Source: Herbinix hemicellulosilytica
Lineage (GTDB): Bacteria; Bacillota; Clostridia; Lachnospirales; Lachnospiraceae
Length of the DNA: 64,000 bases
NCBI RefSeq assembly: GCF_002904165.1
Contig: NZ_CVTD020000008.1
Coordinates: forward strand, 450,302-514,301
Direction: 5' to 3'
Shown in pieces: positions 48,601 to 56,666 of this stretch. The number at the start of each line of letters is the position of its first letter. Position 1 is the stretch's first letter. Both the position numbers and the translations under genes were made by a program. The notes under the pieces are model-generated. The model did not search any database and had not been told where the DNA came from. It saw nothing but the letters and a program-made list of their open reading frames with translations.

Positions 48601-50395
48601 GCGAAATATGCCTCCTTCTCCGGCTAGCTATGCACAAAGAGCAGGTCGAGCAGGCAGAAGTTCAAAGGCTGCAGCGTATTCTCTGACATACTGCCCAAAT
48701 AGTTCACACGATCAGAATTATTTTAAAGATCCTGTATCTATGATTAAGGGGACCATCCAACCACCTTCATTTAATATTGATAATCAAAAAATTGCTTTAC
48801 GCCATGTTTTTGCATCTGCTTTCTCTTTCTTCTGGAGAAAGTATAGAGAACTATATAAAAGAACAATCGGTGATTTTTTAGAAGCAGATGGAGTAAATGC
48901 ATTTAAAAAATATCTTGAAACCCACCCTGAAGATCTTAAAAAGTATTTATGTGAAGTATTAAGTCCTGAATTACAGAAGTATTATGAAATTAACAATTAC
49001 GGTTGGATTAGTAAATTGTTTCTTGATGATCCTAATAATCCTGGAGTATTTGATATAGCATTGAAGAAGTATACTTCTGATTTAGAGGAGCTCGAGAAAT
49101 CCAGAACATACTGTACTGAAAGACAAAGAAATATTGAACCAGGCTCCAAGGAAGATCGTGAATTGAGTTGGAAGATAAGGGATATTGGTAATTCTATAAA
49201 TACAATTAAAAAGCAAGAAATAATTGAATTTTTATCTCGTAACAATATAATTCCTAAATACGGGTTTCCTGTTGATACAGTGGAATTGATGAGCTATGGG
49301 AAAGGTGGAGTATTAGATTCATTACGTTTAGATAGGGATCTATTTACAGCAATATCGGAATATGCACCGGAGTCAGAGGTTGTTGCAGACGGTAAGCTGA
49401 TTACTAGCCGGTATGTTCGTGTTTTAAGCGGATTTGCATGGCCTGAATATAAGTATGTTATATGTAGAAATTGCCATACGTTAATTAGAGTTATTTGGGT
49501 TGAAGATATTCCCAAAGAATGCAAACATTGTGGACACACTTTGCCCAAAAAGATAAAAAAGTATATAATACCTAAGTTCGGTTTTATAATGGAGAACGGA
49601 GAGCCGGAAGATGCAGGAACAGAAAAGCCAGAACGTACATATAAAGGTTCAATATCTTACATAGGGGATGGTACACGGATAGAGTCGAATACATACTCGA
49701 TTTGTGGCAAAAAAGTTATTATCGGAAGTAGTAAAATGGATGAGCTTGCTGTGCTAAATACTTCTAATTTTTATATTTGCAAGGTCTGTGGATATGCAAA
49801 GTTATACGATAACGATAATGATTTAGCTAAGGAGCATGCCCATTACAAACCAGACGGGTATCCTTGCAGCAACAAAACACTTTACCCATATTCTCTTGGG
49901 CATGAATTTAAAACAGATGTTGTACTATTGAAGTTCGTTTCAGAGAATATTACTGAAATTGATGTTGCATGGACTATACTCTACTCGCTTATTGAGGGGC
50001 TTTGCAGACACTTGGGTATAGATAGAAATGAATTGTCAGGATGTTTGCATTGGTTCCGCAACGATGAGTTTTCTGGTATAGGTAATTATGGTTTTGTTTT
50101 GTTCGATAATACTCCTGGTGGAGCCGGATACGTTAGACGAATGAGAGATATATCTATTCTTATAGGCATGTTAGAAGCAGGGGCTCAAGTTGTAAATGGG
50201 TGCACATGTGGCGGTAAAGAAGCTGATACTGCTTGCTATAGTTGCTTATGCAATTACTACAATCAGAAACAGCATGATATTCTTAAACGACGATATGCCA
50301 TTGATTTCTTCAATTCTCTTTTGAATGGAGAAAAAAAGTGGTGGGGAATTAGACTTCCTGATATTGGCTTAGTATTCAATATGGAAAATAACTGA
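45632..50395 (+). CDS. DEAH-box helicase with C-terminal DUF1998-like region, DruE-like
   Basis: A 1587-residue SF2 helicase. YKHQVEAI precedes Walker A GTGSGKT (111-117); DEAH is at 253-256 and TSAT at 287-290. The second RecA domain has STTFEMGVDVGTLE and YAQRAGRAGR. Several Cys pairs form zinc-ribbon-like sites (CYNCNA, CAKCGA, CPCCHV, CNECKT, CRNCHT, CKVCGY). The C-terminus (FDNTPGGAGYVRRMRD, NGCTCGGKE, CYSCLCNYYNQ) matches DUF1998. This architecture occurs in DruE, DISARM-type and MrfA-type helicases. The upstream partner favours a Druantia-like defence system; DNA translocation as the mechanism is inference. Confidence 0.82.
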   Translation: MMLFRPAESSKRIVEFFRKYLLTTFKTNKDIYNRQLKEQLSEDGVISKGPYISMSDSFEKDKTLRELVEEDILCRELLQLSELHPDRKLYKHQVEAICKANNGKNLIITTGTGSGKTECFLIPIINHLMREKEKGTLGPGVRTLIIYPMNALVNDQIRRLRDIFSNYQECGITFGKYTGETLEKYSDALDEFIEREGTEPIKNELISREQMRKTPPHILITNFAMLEYLLLRPGDSIFFNEQNASRWHSIVFDEAHTYCGAKGIEVATLIKRVKAMLNRNDIQFFLTSATLGDEKSNPQIINFAHSLCDVHFDEDSIIRSSTIAPAKPESTSKLDFSIYRELAEKIRNNFASEHILKFLREKGIDIIKAENADEALEKTLYSMILHDDFYYEVRHHLLNKIKPLNQLAEELSVSVDDITDFIAVASNAQNNGDRIFEARYHMFIRGIEGVYVTLNPSNKLFIRKMETYKEDPESNDCGFKVFEITFCYNCNATFIVGQTEDGYLVQKSKFNDDYSPEVYLLDGVYDEYDEENENENKYIVCAKCGAIERASSINGLSCGHSKENYNLLIKVKNSGDKLHTCPCCHVVNTQRSILRPFFLGNEAATAVIATALYNELPDVKITKRFISIDDPFFGNSPEKLIEERENLVKQYLTFSDNRQAAAFFASYLQTTYRENLVKRIMTKICEDNSQVLHQGVRLSTFVSLLEEYFEKHNIYHADERNKQAWLAVIKELTNYKAMNALQNMGILHFDLNIKMPENEKLELSSEETTTLFKIMALFFIKDAAIKLPITLTKADIKRLSYAGEIKGFTCDYTQKKYIRSWLPAIGRENAQTKLLRKLFLGMDNDTILKLLKSIWEILKYYNLIEYDSENGTYYLSSETIMVKNVDKLYICNECKTVTPYCLKNVCINPRCNGRLVEYDYLKAMKDNHYYDVYHNLNINDLIVKEHTAQLSSQKAYSYQNEFKNKHINVLSCSTTFEMGVDVGTLETVFMRNMPPSPASYAQRAGRAGRSSKAAAYSLTYCPNSSHDQNYFKDPVSMIKGTIQPPSFNIDNQKIALRHVFASAFSFFWRKYRELYKRTIGDFLEADGVNAFKKYLETHPEDLKKYLCEVLSPELQKYYEINNYGWISKLFLDDPNNPGVFDIALKKYTSDLEELEKSRTYCTERQRNIEPGSKEDRELSWKIRDIGNSINTIKKQEIIEFLSRNNIIPKYGFPVDTVELMSYGKGGVLDSLRLDRDLFTAISEYAPESEVVADGKLITSRYVRVLSGFAWPEYKYVICRNCHTLIRVIWVEDIPKECKHCGHTLPKKIKKYIIPKFGFIMENGEPEDAGTEKPERTYKGSISYIGDGTRIESNTYSICGKKVIIGSSKMDELAVLNTSNFYICKVCGYAKLYDNDNDLAKEHAHYKPDGYPCSNKTLYPYSLGHEFKTDVVLLKFVSENITEIDVAWTILYSLIEGLCRHLGIDRNELSGCLHWFRNDEFSGIGNYGFVLFDNTPGGAGYVRRMRDISILIGMLEAGAQVVNGCTCGGKEADTACYSCLCNYYNQKQHDILKRRYAIDFFNSLLNGEKKWWGIRLPDIGLVFNMENN

Positions 50396-50398
50396 TAA

Positions 50399-50620
50399 AA
50401 AGCAGGCAATTTTTATCCGGACTTTGTGTTATGGATTGATACGCCCGATGTGCAATATATTTCCTTTATCGACCCAAAAGGATTGCGGCATTTGCAATGG
50501 GATGATCCTAAAATCGAGTTTCATGCTACAATTAAAGAGCTTGAAGTGCATCTTCAACCTATAAGCAGCGATAAGAAAATCGTGCTGAATTTTTTTATAA
50601 TGTCCGGCACCATTCGATAA
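50399..50620 (+). pseudogene. Relic of a nuclease-helicase C-terminus, left part
   Basis: The frame directly after the helicase stop reads KAGNFYPDFVLWIDTPDVQ and YISFIDPKGLRHLQWDDPKI. The spacing of PD and DPK fits a PD-(D/E)xK nuclease, as at the C-terminus of type III-like restriction or DEAD helicase proteins. It ends at SGT, close to the IS256 left end. The rest continues at 51965 after the element. The N-terminal part of the gene is missing. Confidence 0.65.
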
Positions 50621-50625
50621 GGTAT

Positions 50626-51964
50626 GATATTTTTCGCAAATTCATAAAAGTCCGATAAAAATGACATGGACGTAACCGTTTGGTAGAATTAAGTTACCAC
50701 ACAAAATCAACCAAAGGAGGTTACGAGCCATGTCTGATAAGATTATACAGCTAAATGAAGGAGTAATAAAGCAGGAGTTAAAAGAATTGGTCCGTAGCAG
50801 CGTTGAGGAAACCCTAAATAATTTATTAGAGCAAGAGGCAGCAGAACTGACTAAAGCAGAACGATATGAACGCACCCAGGAAAGACAGGGATATAGATCC
50901 GGTCACTACGAGAGAAACTTAACTACAACATCAGGAGACGTGAAGCTAAAAATACCTAAATTAAAAGGGGTAGCCTTTGAAACAGCAATCATTGAACGAT
51001 ATAGACGACGTGAAAGTTCAGTGGAAGAAGCTCTAATTGAGATGTATTTGGCGGGTGTATCAGTAAGGCGAGTTGAAGACATTACTGAAGCACTGTGGGG
51101 AACAAGAGTTTCACTTGGAACTATAAGTGAATTGAACAAGAAGGTATATGTACATATTGACGCATGGCGTAACAGGCCACTAAGGGGCAGATATCCCTAT
51201 GTCTACTTAGATGGAATCTACCTGAAACGTAACTGGGGCGGCGAATATGAGAATGTATCCATTCTCATTGCGATGGCAGTTAACGAAGATGGCTACAGAA
51301 AAGTCATTGGCGCCGCTGAAGGGATGAAAGAAGATAAGGCAAGCTGGCTGGCCTTCTTGCAGGGTTTAAAGGAGCGTGGACTATCAGGGGTCCAGTTATT
51401 CATCGGAGATAAGTGCCTGGGGCTCCTGGAGGCTATAAATGAAGTCTTTCCCCATGCGAAATATCAGAGGTGCACAGTTCACTTCTATCGTAACGTTTTT
51501 ACAGTAACACCTCGATCCAGGGTGAAAGAAGTCGCTGCAATGCTGAAGGCCATTCACGCACAGGAGAATAAAGAAGCAGCAAGGCAAAAGGCCCAGATCA
51601 TAGTTCAAAAGCTACGGGAAATGAAACTCAGAGAAGCAGCTGACAAGATAGAAAAGGGCATCGAGGAAACTCTTGCTTATATGGATTTCCCCTATGCTCA
51701 TTGGTCTAAATTGAGAAGCAATAATGTTATTGAACGGCTTAATCGGGAGATCAGGCGAAGAACAAGGGTTGTAAGAGCCTTCCCTGATAGGAATTCTGCC
51801 CTGATGCTGGTTTGCGCAAGGTTGCGCTATGTTGCAAGTAAGGCTTGGGGAACCAAGCGTTACATGAGCATGAAACACCTTGAGGAAGAAGCCTTGATGA
51901 CTCACTAATGACAGTTAGCTAAATGATTGTCGCCAAACGGTTTGAATGATTTTGCGAAAAAATC
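50626..51964 (+). mobile_element. IS256-family (Mutator) insertion sequence
   Basis: The element holds one transposase gene. The ends carry similar inverted sequences: GATATTTTTCGCAAATTCAT at the left (50626) and, read inward from the right (51964), GATTTTTTCGCAAAATCATT. The exact ends are estimated. The 8-9 bp target duplication expected for this family is not seen, which suggests that one flank was deleted after insertion. The element splits a nuclease-helicase relic. Confidence 0.8.
50730..51908 (+). CDS. IS256-family transposase
   Basis: A 392-residue DDE transposase of the Mutator/IS256 class. The first Asp is in YVYLDGIYLKRNWGG, the second region is LFIGDKCLGLLEAINEVFPHAKYQRCTVHFYRN with the C-x2-H motif of the family, and the Glu is in NVIERLNREIRRRTRVVRAFPD. 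Length and motifs are complete, so it may be active. AAAGGAGGTTACGAGCC precedes the ATG. Confidence 0.93.
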   Translation: MSDKIIQLNEGVIKQELKELVRSSVEETLNNLLEQEAAELTKAERYERTQERQGYRSGHYERNLTTTSGDVKLKIPKLKGVAFETAIIERYRRRESSVEEALIEMYLAGVSVRRVEDITEALWGTRVSLGTISELNKKVYVHIDAWRNRPLRGRYPYVYLDGIYLKRNWGGEYENVSILIAMAVNEDGYRKVIGAAEGMKEDKASWLAFLQGLKERGLSGVQLFIGDKCLGLLEAINEVFPHAKYQRCTVHFYRNVFTVTPRSRVKEVAAMLKAIHAQENKEAARQKAQIIVQKLREMKLREAADKIEKGIEETLAYMDFPYAHWSKLRSNNVIERLNREIRRRTRVVRAFPDRNSALMLVCARLRYVASKAWGTKRYMSMKHLEEEALMTH

Positions 51965-52102
51965 TTGACGGTACCCCATTCCGAGGATTTGCGTCAATGG
52001 TGGGGAAAAGGCAAGCCGGAACGTAGAGCGAAGAATGTGTTTTGCCTTGATGAAGACGACTGCATCGATGGTATGATAGCGAAAATATTGAAATCGGAAT
52101 AG
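51965..52102 (+). pseudogene. Relic of a nuclease-helicase C-terminus, right part
   Basis: The frame directly after the IS256 right end reads LTVPHSEDLRQWWGKGKPER and RAKNVFCLDEDDCIDGMIAK, then stops at TAG 52100-52102. It is a plausible continuation of the relic at 50399-50620, giving the last 45 residues of the interrupted protein. Confidence 0.6.
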
Positions 52103-52249
52103 CTTATTGTTGAATATTAAGCTACCAATTACGTAATCCAATAGTACCAATTGGAAAAAATTGTTTATTTAGTACAGAAAAATAAGAAATAAATTTCTGT
52201 TAGTAGAATAATTGTAAAGTTAATGACAATATTGACATACTTTATCAAG

Positions 52250-52270
52250 AACACCCAAATGGGTGTTTTT
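52250..52270 (+). terminator. Strong terminator upstream of the IS21 genes
   Basis: AACACCC-AAAT-GGGTGTT with a run of Ts. Position just inside the left side of the IS21-type element suggests protection against transcription entering from outside. Confidence 0.8.
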
Positions 52271-52292
52271 ATTTTATAATGTTTAATTTATA

Positions 52293-52341
52293 GACTCCTA
52301 ACAAGGAGTTGATGTCTATGATTGCACTGCTAAAGGCATAG
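52293..52341 (+). promoter_or_regulatory. Hairpin over a ribosome site and a 7-codon leader frame
   Basis: ACTCCT-AACA-AGGAGT masks an AAGGAG site that precedes a short frame (ATG 52318, MIALLKA, TAG 52339-52341). It lies 33 nt before istA and may modulate its translation. Function unproven. Confidence 0.35.
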
Positions 52342-52373
52342 ATTTTATAACAAAACCAAAGGAGGAAATCAAA

Positions 52374-53846
52374 ATGATCGGCATTGAACAATACCGAAAA
52401 ATCCAGGAGTACAAAGCACTTGGACTTGCTCAGACAAAAACCGCAAAAGCACTGGGGATAACCTATTCTTCTATCAGCAAATACTGGAATATGAGCGAAG
52501 AAGATTATGTAAGGGAAGCTGAAAAGGAAAGGTACCACATGGATAACTACCGTCAGTACATACTGGAACATTTGAAAATTTGTCCACAAATGAGGGATAC
52601 AAACATCTATCTCAAATTGGTGGAGGCCTTCCCTGATCTACAAGTTAAACGAGCTACATTCTACCGCTATATGAAAGCCTTAAGGGAACAGCACGGGTAT
52701 CCGCATGCCAGTAAACGTAAAACCTCACCCCGTGAAATTTCTCCACCGGGATATGAAGCGCAGGCGGATTTTGGTCAATACAAACTTAAGGATATGTACG
52801 GGCGAATTGTACGAATATATTTCTTTTGCATGGTTCTGAGTTATAGCAGAATGAAATTTGTTTATTTTTCACCGGATCCCTTTACAACCAAAGCAGCCAT
52901 TAAAGCTCATAACTATGCATTCCAATATTTTGGAGGAAGAACACAGACTATTCTTTATGACCTTGACCGTGTCTATGTAGTCAGCGAAAATCTGGGAAAT
53001 ATCATATTCGTACCCGCCTTTGAAGAATATGTTAAGCGTATAGGTTACAGTGTTTCGCTATGTAGACCAAGAGATCCTCAAAGTAAAGGCAAGGTTGAAG
53101 AGGTGATTGGATACATAAAGCAAAGTTTTCTTGAGGGCAGGATATACACCGGAATTGATTGCCTTAACAGTGCTGCCCTTGCATGGTTGGATAGGGAAGG
53201 CAACGGGCGAATACATACTGTGACCAGAAAAGTGCCGCGTGAAATGTTCATGGAAGAGCAAAAATACCTGTTCCATGTCAAACCTTATTCCGAAGTATCA
53301 AGCACTGTGGCCTCCTTTGATAAGGATGGAGTGGTAAGTTATAAAGGCAACCGTTATCTGATTAATACAGGTATGATGGATGTTCATAAACGCATTCGCA
53401 TTGAAGATGATGTTGAAATGCTTTTGTTCTATGATGCTGAAACAAATGATTTATTGGCTAAATATCCAGTCACAGAAGATACCGGGCAGTTGTTCAAACC
53501 AGAAGAAAATTACAGCAGAGACAGGGTTTCTTTAACCATCATAAAACAATATTTTGCAGAATACGAAATAGCTCAGGAATTCATCCGGCTTATGGAGTTA
53601 CAGCAACCAAAATATTTTAATTCCCATTGTATTCGAATAAACCGGATGACGAAGTTTTATACAATTGGACAATTGCTTGATGGAATAGAATACTGCATTG
53701 ATACTGAACGCTGCAGTGCCTATGAGCTTTTGGCTTATCTCATGTATCAGTACGGAGAGCATATAGCTAAGAAGTTTTTGCCGAATCAGCAGTATTTTAA
53801 TCATTTGGCGAGGAGTAAAGAAATAAGGAGGGAAATCGATGGCTGA
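52374..53846 (+). CDS. istA: IS21-family transposase IstA
   Basis: A 490-residue transposase. Residues 1-60 contain a helix-turn-helix (LGLAQTKTAKALGITYSSISKYW). The DDE domain has YEAQADFGQYKL, ILYDLDRVYVV and DPQSKGKVEEVIGYIKQSF. It cuts and joins the element with help from IstB. CAAAGGAGGAAATCAAA precedes the ATG. It overlaps istB by 8 nt. The inverted ends of the element could not be fixed; the unit lies somewhere within about 52200-54660. Confidence 0.92.
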   Translation: MIGIEQYRKIQEYKALGLAQTKTAKALGITYSSISKYWNMSEEDYVREAEKERYHMDNYRQYILEHLKICPQMRDTNIYLKLVEAFPDLQVKRATFYRYMKALREQHGYPHASKRKTSPREISPPGYEAQADFGQYKLKDMYGRIVRIYFFCMVLSYSRMKFVYFSPDPFTTKAAIKAHNYAFQYFGGRTQTILYDLDRVYVVSENLGNIIFVPAFEEYVKRIGYSVSLCRPRDPQSKGKVEEVIGYIKQSFLEGRIYTGIDCLNSAALAWLDREGNGRIHTVTRKVPREMFMEEQKYLFHVKPYSEVSSTVASFDKDGVVSYKGNRYLINTGMMDVHKRIRIEDDVEMLLFYDAETNDLLAKYPVTEDTGQLFKPEENYSRDRVSLTIIKQYFAEYEIAQEFIRLMELQQPKYFNSHCIRINRMTKFYTIGQLLDGIEYCIDTERCSAYELLAYLMYQYGEHIAKKFLPNQQYFNHLARSKEIRREIDG

Positions 53847-54525
53847 TATAACAGAAATCCGTGAATTGGCCCAAAAGCTCAACCTTTGGAATATCGCAAG
53901 GGGATACATTGATTTGAACGATGAGAAACTATCAAACCTTGACTATCTTAAGATGGTGTTAGAAAAAGAATTGGAGATTAGGGCCAGACAAAAACACACC
54001 AAGCTGAAGAAGGCAAGTAAGCTTCCAAACAAAGCATTTGACGCATCGAACTCAAACAAGGGCTTAAAATGGCAGATTAAACAGTTATCCAACCTGACAT
54101 GGCTTAAGGAAGAGCAAAACTTAATCCTGCTGGGAAAATGCGGGACGGGTAAGACCGGTCTTGCAGCGCAGCTTGGAGAAACTGCAATCAGTAATGGACA
54201 TAAAACCTATTATGCGCCTTTTGATAATTTTATCGCAGTGGCAGAAAAGAAAGCCACAAATCCAAAAGCAGAAGCGATCTTTTCTTATATGCAGGAATGT
54301 GACTTAATTATTATTGATGATGTCTTTTATGTGGAACCAACCAGGGCAGAACTGCAGGTTTTCTACCGGGCAGTTACCTTTCTTAATGAAACCAGAAGCA
54401 TTATTTTTATAACCAATCGTGAACTGTCAGCATGGATAGATGTAGCCGATGACAAGCACCTTTGCCAGACTTTATTGGACAGAATGACGGTCAATTGTCA
54501 AATTGTTCGTTTGACTGACAAGTAA
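53839..54525 (+). CDS. istB: IS21-family ATP-binding helper IstB
   Basis: A 228-residue AAA+ ATPase related to DnaC. Walker A is LLGKCGTGKTGLAAQL and Walker B is CDLIIIDDVFY; the arginine region is near the C-terminus (LLDRMTVNCQIVRL). It assists IstA in target selection. AATAAGGAGGGAAATCG precedes the ATG. It is the second gene of the element and appears intact. Confidence 0.92.
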   Translation: MADITEIRELAQKLNLWNIARGYIDLNDEKLSNLDYLKMVLEKELEIRARQKHTKLKKASKLPNKAFDASNSNKGLKWQIKQLSNLTWLKEEQNLILLGKCGTGKTGLAAQLGETAISNGHKTYYAPFDNFIAVAEKKATNPKAEAIFSYMQECDLIIIDDVFYVEPTRAELQVFYRAVTFLNETRSIIFITNRELSAWIDVADDKHLCQTLLDRMTVNCQIVRLTDK

Positions 54526-54744
54526 ATAAAAACACTCACTTCTTTTTAATAGGGGCAAATACCTCGTTTGAAAACAATGCCGAAAAACGGCTTAAAATAG
54601 ATGCAAAAATCTCACGAAATTCAAAGAACTGCTTAACTTTTGAGATTTTCTGCAGTTTATAGGGTAGGGGGGTCTAAATCTCTACCGCTTTTCATCCCGG
54701 AAACGGGCGGGGGGTCACGCGCGAAAAATCGCGGTTTCAAACAG

Positions 54745-55305
54745 TGCGGCGATATTTACCGACGGGTACATTGGAATAACAGAGGCTACAAGTCTATTGT
54801 TTGGAGATGTGTCAGTCGTTTAGAGGAAAAAGGCTCTGAATGCACTGCTCCTACCATAAACGAGGAAACATTGCAGACAGCAGTGGTCAAGGCTATTAAC
54901 GAGCTTTTGGCTAACAAAGAACCCTTCCTCTCAACCTTGCAGAAAAACATAGCTACTGTATTTAATGAAGAAAATGATAATGCCACCGATGATATTGATG
55001 GCAAATTGGAAGAATTACAACAACAGCTTCTTATACAAGCAAAGTCCAAGAATGACTATGAAGATGTGGCTGATGAAATTTACCGCCTTCGAGAATTGAA
55101 GCAAAATGCACTTGCAGAGAATGCAGAGCGTGAAGGAAAAAGGCAACGAATCGCTGAAATGACTGATTTCTTAAATGAACAATCCTGCGAGTTGGAGGAA
55201 TATGATGAGCAATTAGTAAGGCGGCTTATTGAAAAAGTTACGGTATTTGATGATAAGCTCACTGTTGAATTTAAATCAGGTGTTGAAATAGATATTGAGA
55301 TATAG
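54745..55305 (+). pseudogene. C-terminal fragment of a large serine recombinase
   Basis: From CGDIYRRVHWNNRGYKSIVW the frame matches the zinc beta-ribbon and coiled-coil C-terminus of large serine recombinases of gram-positive conjugative and mobilisable elements. The coiled-coil segment is LEELQQQLLIQAKSKNDYEDVADE. The catalytic N-terminal domain is absent. Upstream sequence (54655-54744) is a G/C-richer stretch with G runs, apparently a junction. The protein cannot catalyse recombination. Confidence 0.8.
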
Positions 55306-55372
55306 GATATCAGAAATGGCGACCAATTGAGAGGTGTTACTTCCTTGATTGGTGGCTTTTCTTATTTACGGA

Positions 55373-55428
55373 TTGACTTTGACTGTGAATATACGTATAA
55401 TAATATCAACAATGTTGTTGATATTATT
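55373..55428 (+). promoter_or_regulatory. Promoter with a 30-bp palindromic operator
   Basis: TTGACT (55373-55378) and TATAAT (55396-55401) are 17 nt apart, a near-consensus promoter. A palindrome with 14-nt perfect arms (AATAATATCAACAA / TTGTTGATATTATT, 55399-55428) starts within the -10 and covers the start of transcription. This is the expected layout for repressor binding. It serves the DUF1413 gene at 55449. Confidence 0.8.
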
Positions 55429-55448
55429 ATTAATAAGGAGTGGACAAC

Positions 55449-55694
55449 ATGATTGATGTAAATGAGCTATTGGAAGAAGCTATTAGAGAAACTGAAAATC
55501 TAAATGATGGCGAAGTTTTTCTTGTTAAAGATTTATTCAAGGGATATGTGTGGAATAGGATACCCAGAAAGGATCGACTTCTGCTTGGAACGTTATTTTT
55601 AAACCATGTTAGCAAAATGAATGGTAATTTAAAGGCTATTGAAAAGACTTCATCTAATCAGCAGAGGTATAAAAAGACAATTGATAAGTTTTAA
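55449..55694 (+). CDS. DUF1413 domain protein
   Basis: An 81-residue protein with the DUF1413 pattern GEVFLVKDLFKGYVWNRIPRKDRLLLGTLF. The function is unknown; members occur on plasmids and mobile elements and some lie beside toxin-antitoxin or regulatory genes. The ATG at 55449 has AAGGAG 9 nt upstream; the GTG at 55440 overlaps that site. The strong promoter and palindrome just upstream suggest tight control, possibly by this protein itself, though it has no clear helix-turn-helix. Confidence 0.75.
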   Translation: MIDVNELLEEAIRETENLNDGEVFLVKDLFKGYVWNRIPRKDRLLLGTLFLNHVSKMNGNLKAIEKTSSNQQRYKKTIDKF

Positions 55695-55796
55695 CTATCT
55701 TTTGTGAAATTAAAAAAATTATAAATATGTTGAGTAGAAGCAAAAGATTTGGCTTGGAATTTTTACAGCAGTGAATCGATAAAAGGAGCATGCTTG

Positions 55797-56666
55797 ATGG
55801 TAGATAATATTATTAAATCAGTAGCAGAGAAATTATCCTCTCTGTCTTATATAGAAGGTATTGTTTTAGGTGGTTCACGTGCAAGGGGCACCCATACAGA
55901 GGATTCGGATATAGATATCGGCATCTATTACAATTCAGAATCATTTGACATAAATACTATTAATCAATTCGCTACAAAGCTGGATGATGAGCATAGAAAT
56001 AACCTTGTTGTACCTCCCGGAGCATGGGGTGATTGGATTAATGGCGGCGGATGGTTAGTCATAAACGGGTATCATGTGGATTTAATTTTACGTGATATTA
56101 AACGTGTGGAACAAATAATGAAAGATACAGAGCACGGAATTGTTACTGCCAATTATCAGACTGGGCATCCCCATGGTTATATTAGTGCAATGTATCGAGG
56201 AGAATTAGCGATTAGCAAAATACTATATGCTAAGAATGAAAGCTTATGCGAATTAAAAAAACAGGCAGAAACTTATCCCAATGCTTTGCAGAAAAGTTTA
56301 GTTAACTTTTTTATGTTTGAAGCAGGGTTCTCTTTAATGTTTGTAAAAGCAAATTCGGGAACAGACGATAAATATTATATTGCGGGTCATGTTTTTCGTA
56401 TAGTTTCATGTTTAAATCAAGTGTTATTTGCATGTAATAATGCTTATTGTATCAACGAAAAGAAAGCTATAAAACTGCTTGAAACTTTTGAACATAAACC
56501 TGAAAAATATACCGAGAAGGTAAATCATATTTTTGAAGTACTCGGTATCTCACTTTTTGAATGCTACGACATGACCGAGAAGCTTTATAATGAAGTGAAT
56601 GAAATTGTATCGGAGATAAATAACTTTTTAAACGAGGAGAGTTCAGATGAAAGAAAACAAATATGA
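55797..56666 (+). CDS. Nucleotidyltransferase-fold protein of the aadE cluster
   Basis: A 289-residue protein with a polymerase-beta-type nucleotidyltransferase motif near the start (GGSRARGTHTEDSDIDIGIYY) and a helical C-terminal half. The substrate is unknown. The gene has the position of orfX upstream of aadE in Tn5405-like resistance clusters of gram-positive bacteria. AAAGGAG precedes the ATG at 55797. It overlaps the methyltransferase gene by 20 nt, so the pair is translationally coupled. Confidence 0.82.
   Translation: MVDNIIKSVAEKLSSLSYIEGIVLGGSRARGTHTEDSDIDIGIYYNSESFDINTINQFATKLDDEHRNNLVVPPGAWGDWINGGGWLVINGYHVDLILRDIKRVEQIMKDTEHGIVTANYQTGHPHGYISAMYRGELAISKILYAKNESLCELKKQAETYPNALQKSLVNFFMFEAGFSLMFVKANSGTDDKYYIAGHVFRIVSCLNQVLFACNNAYCINEKKAIKLLETFEHKPEKYTEKVNHIFEVLGISLFECYDMTEKLYNEVNEIVSEINNFLNEESSDERKQI

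Noticed and set aside
54640..54744. In-frame N-terminal extension of the recombinase fragment
   Set aside because: The G-run stretch reads as an open frame but does not resemble recombinase sequence; it is treated as a junction.
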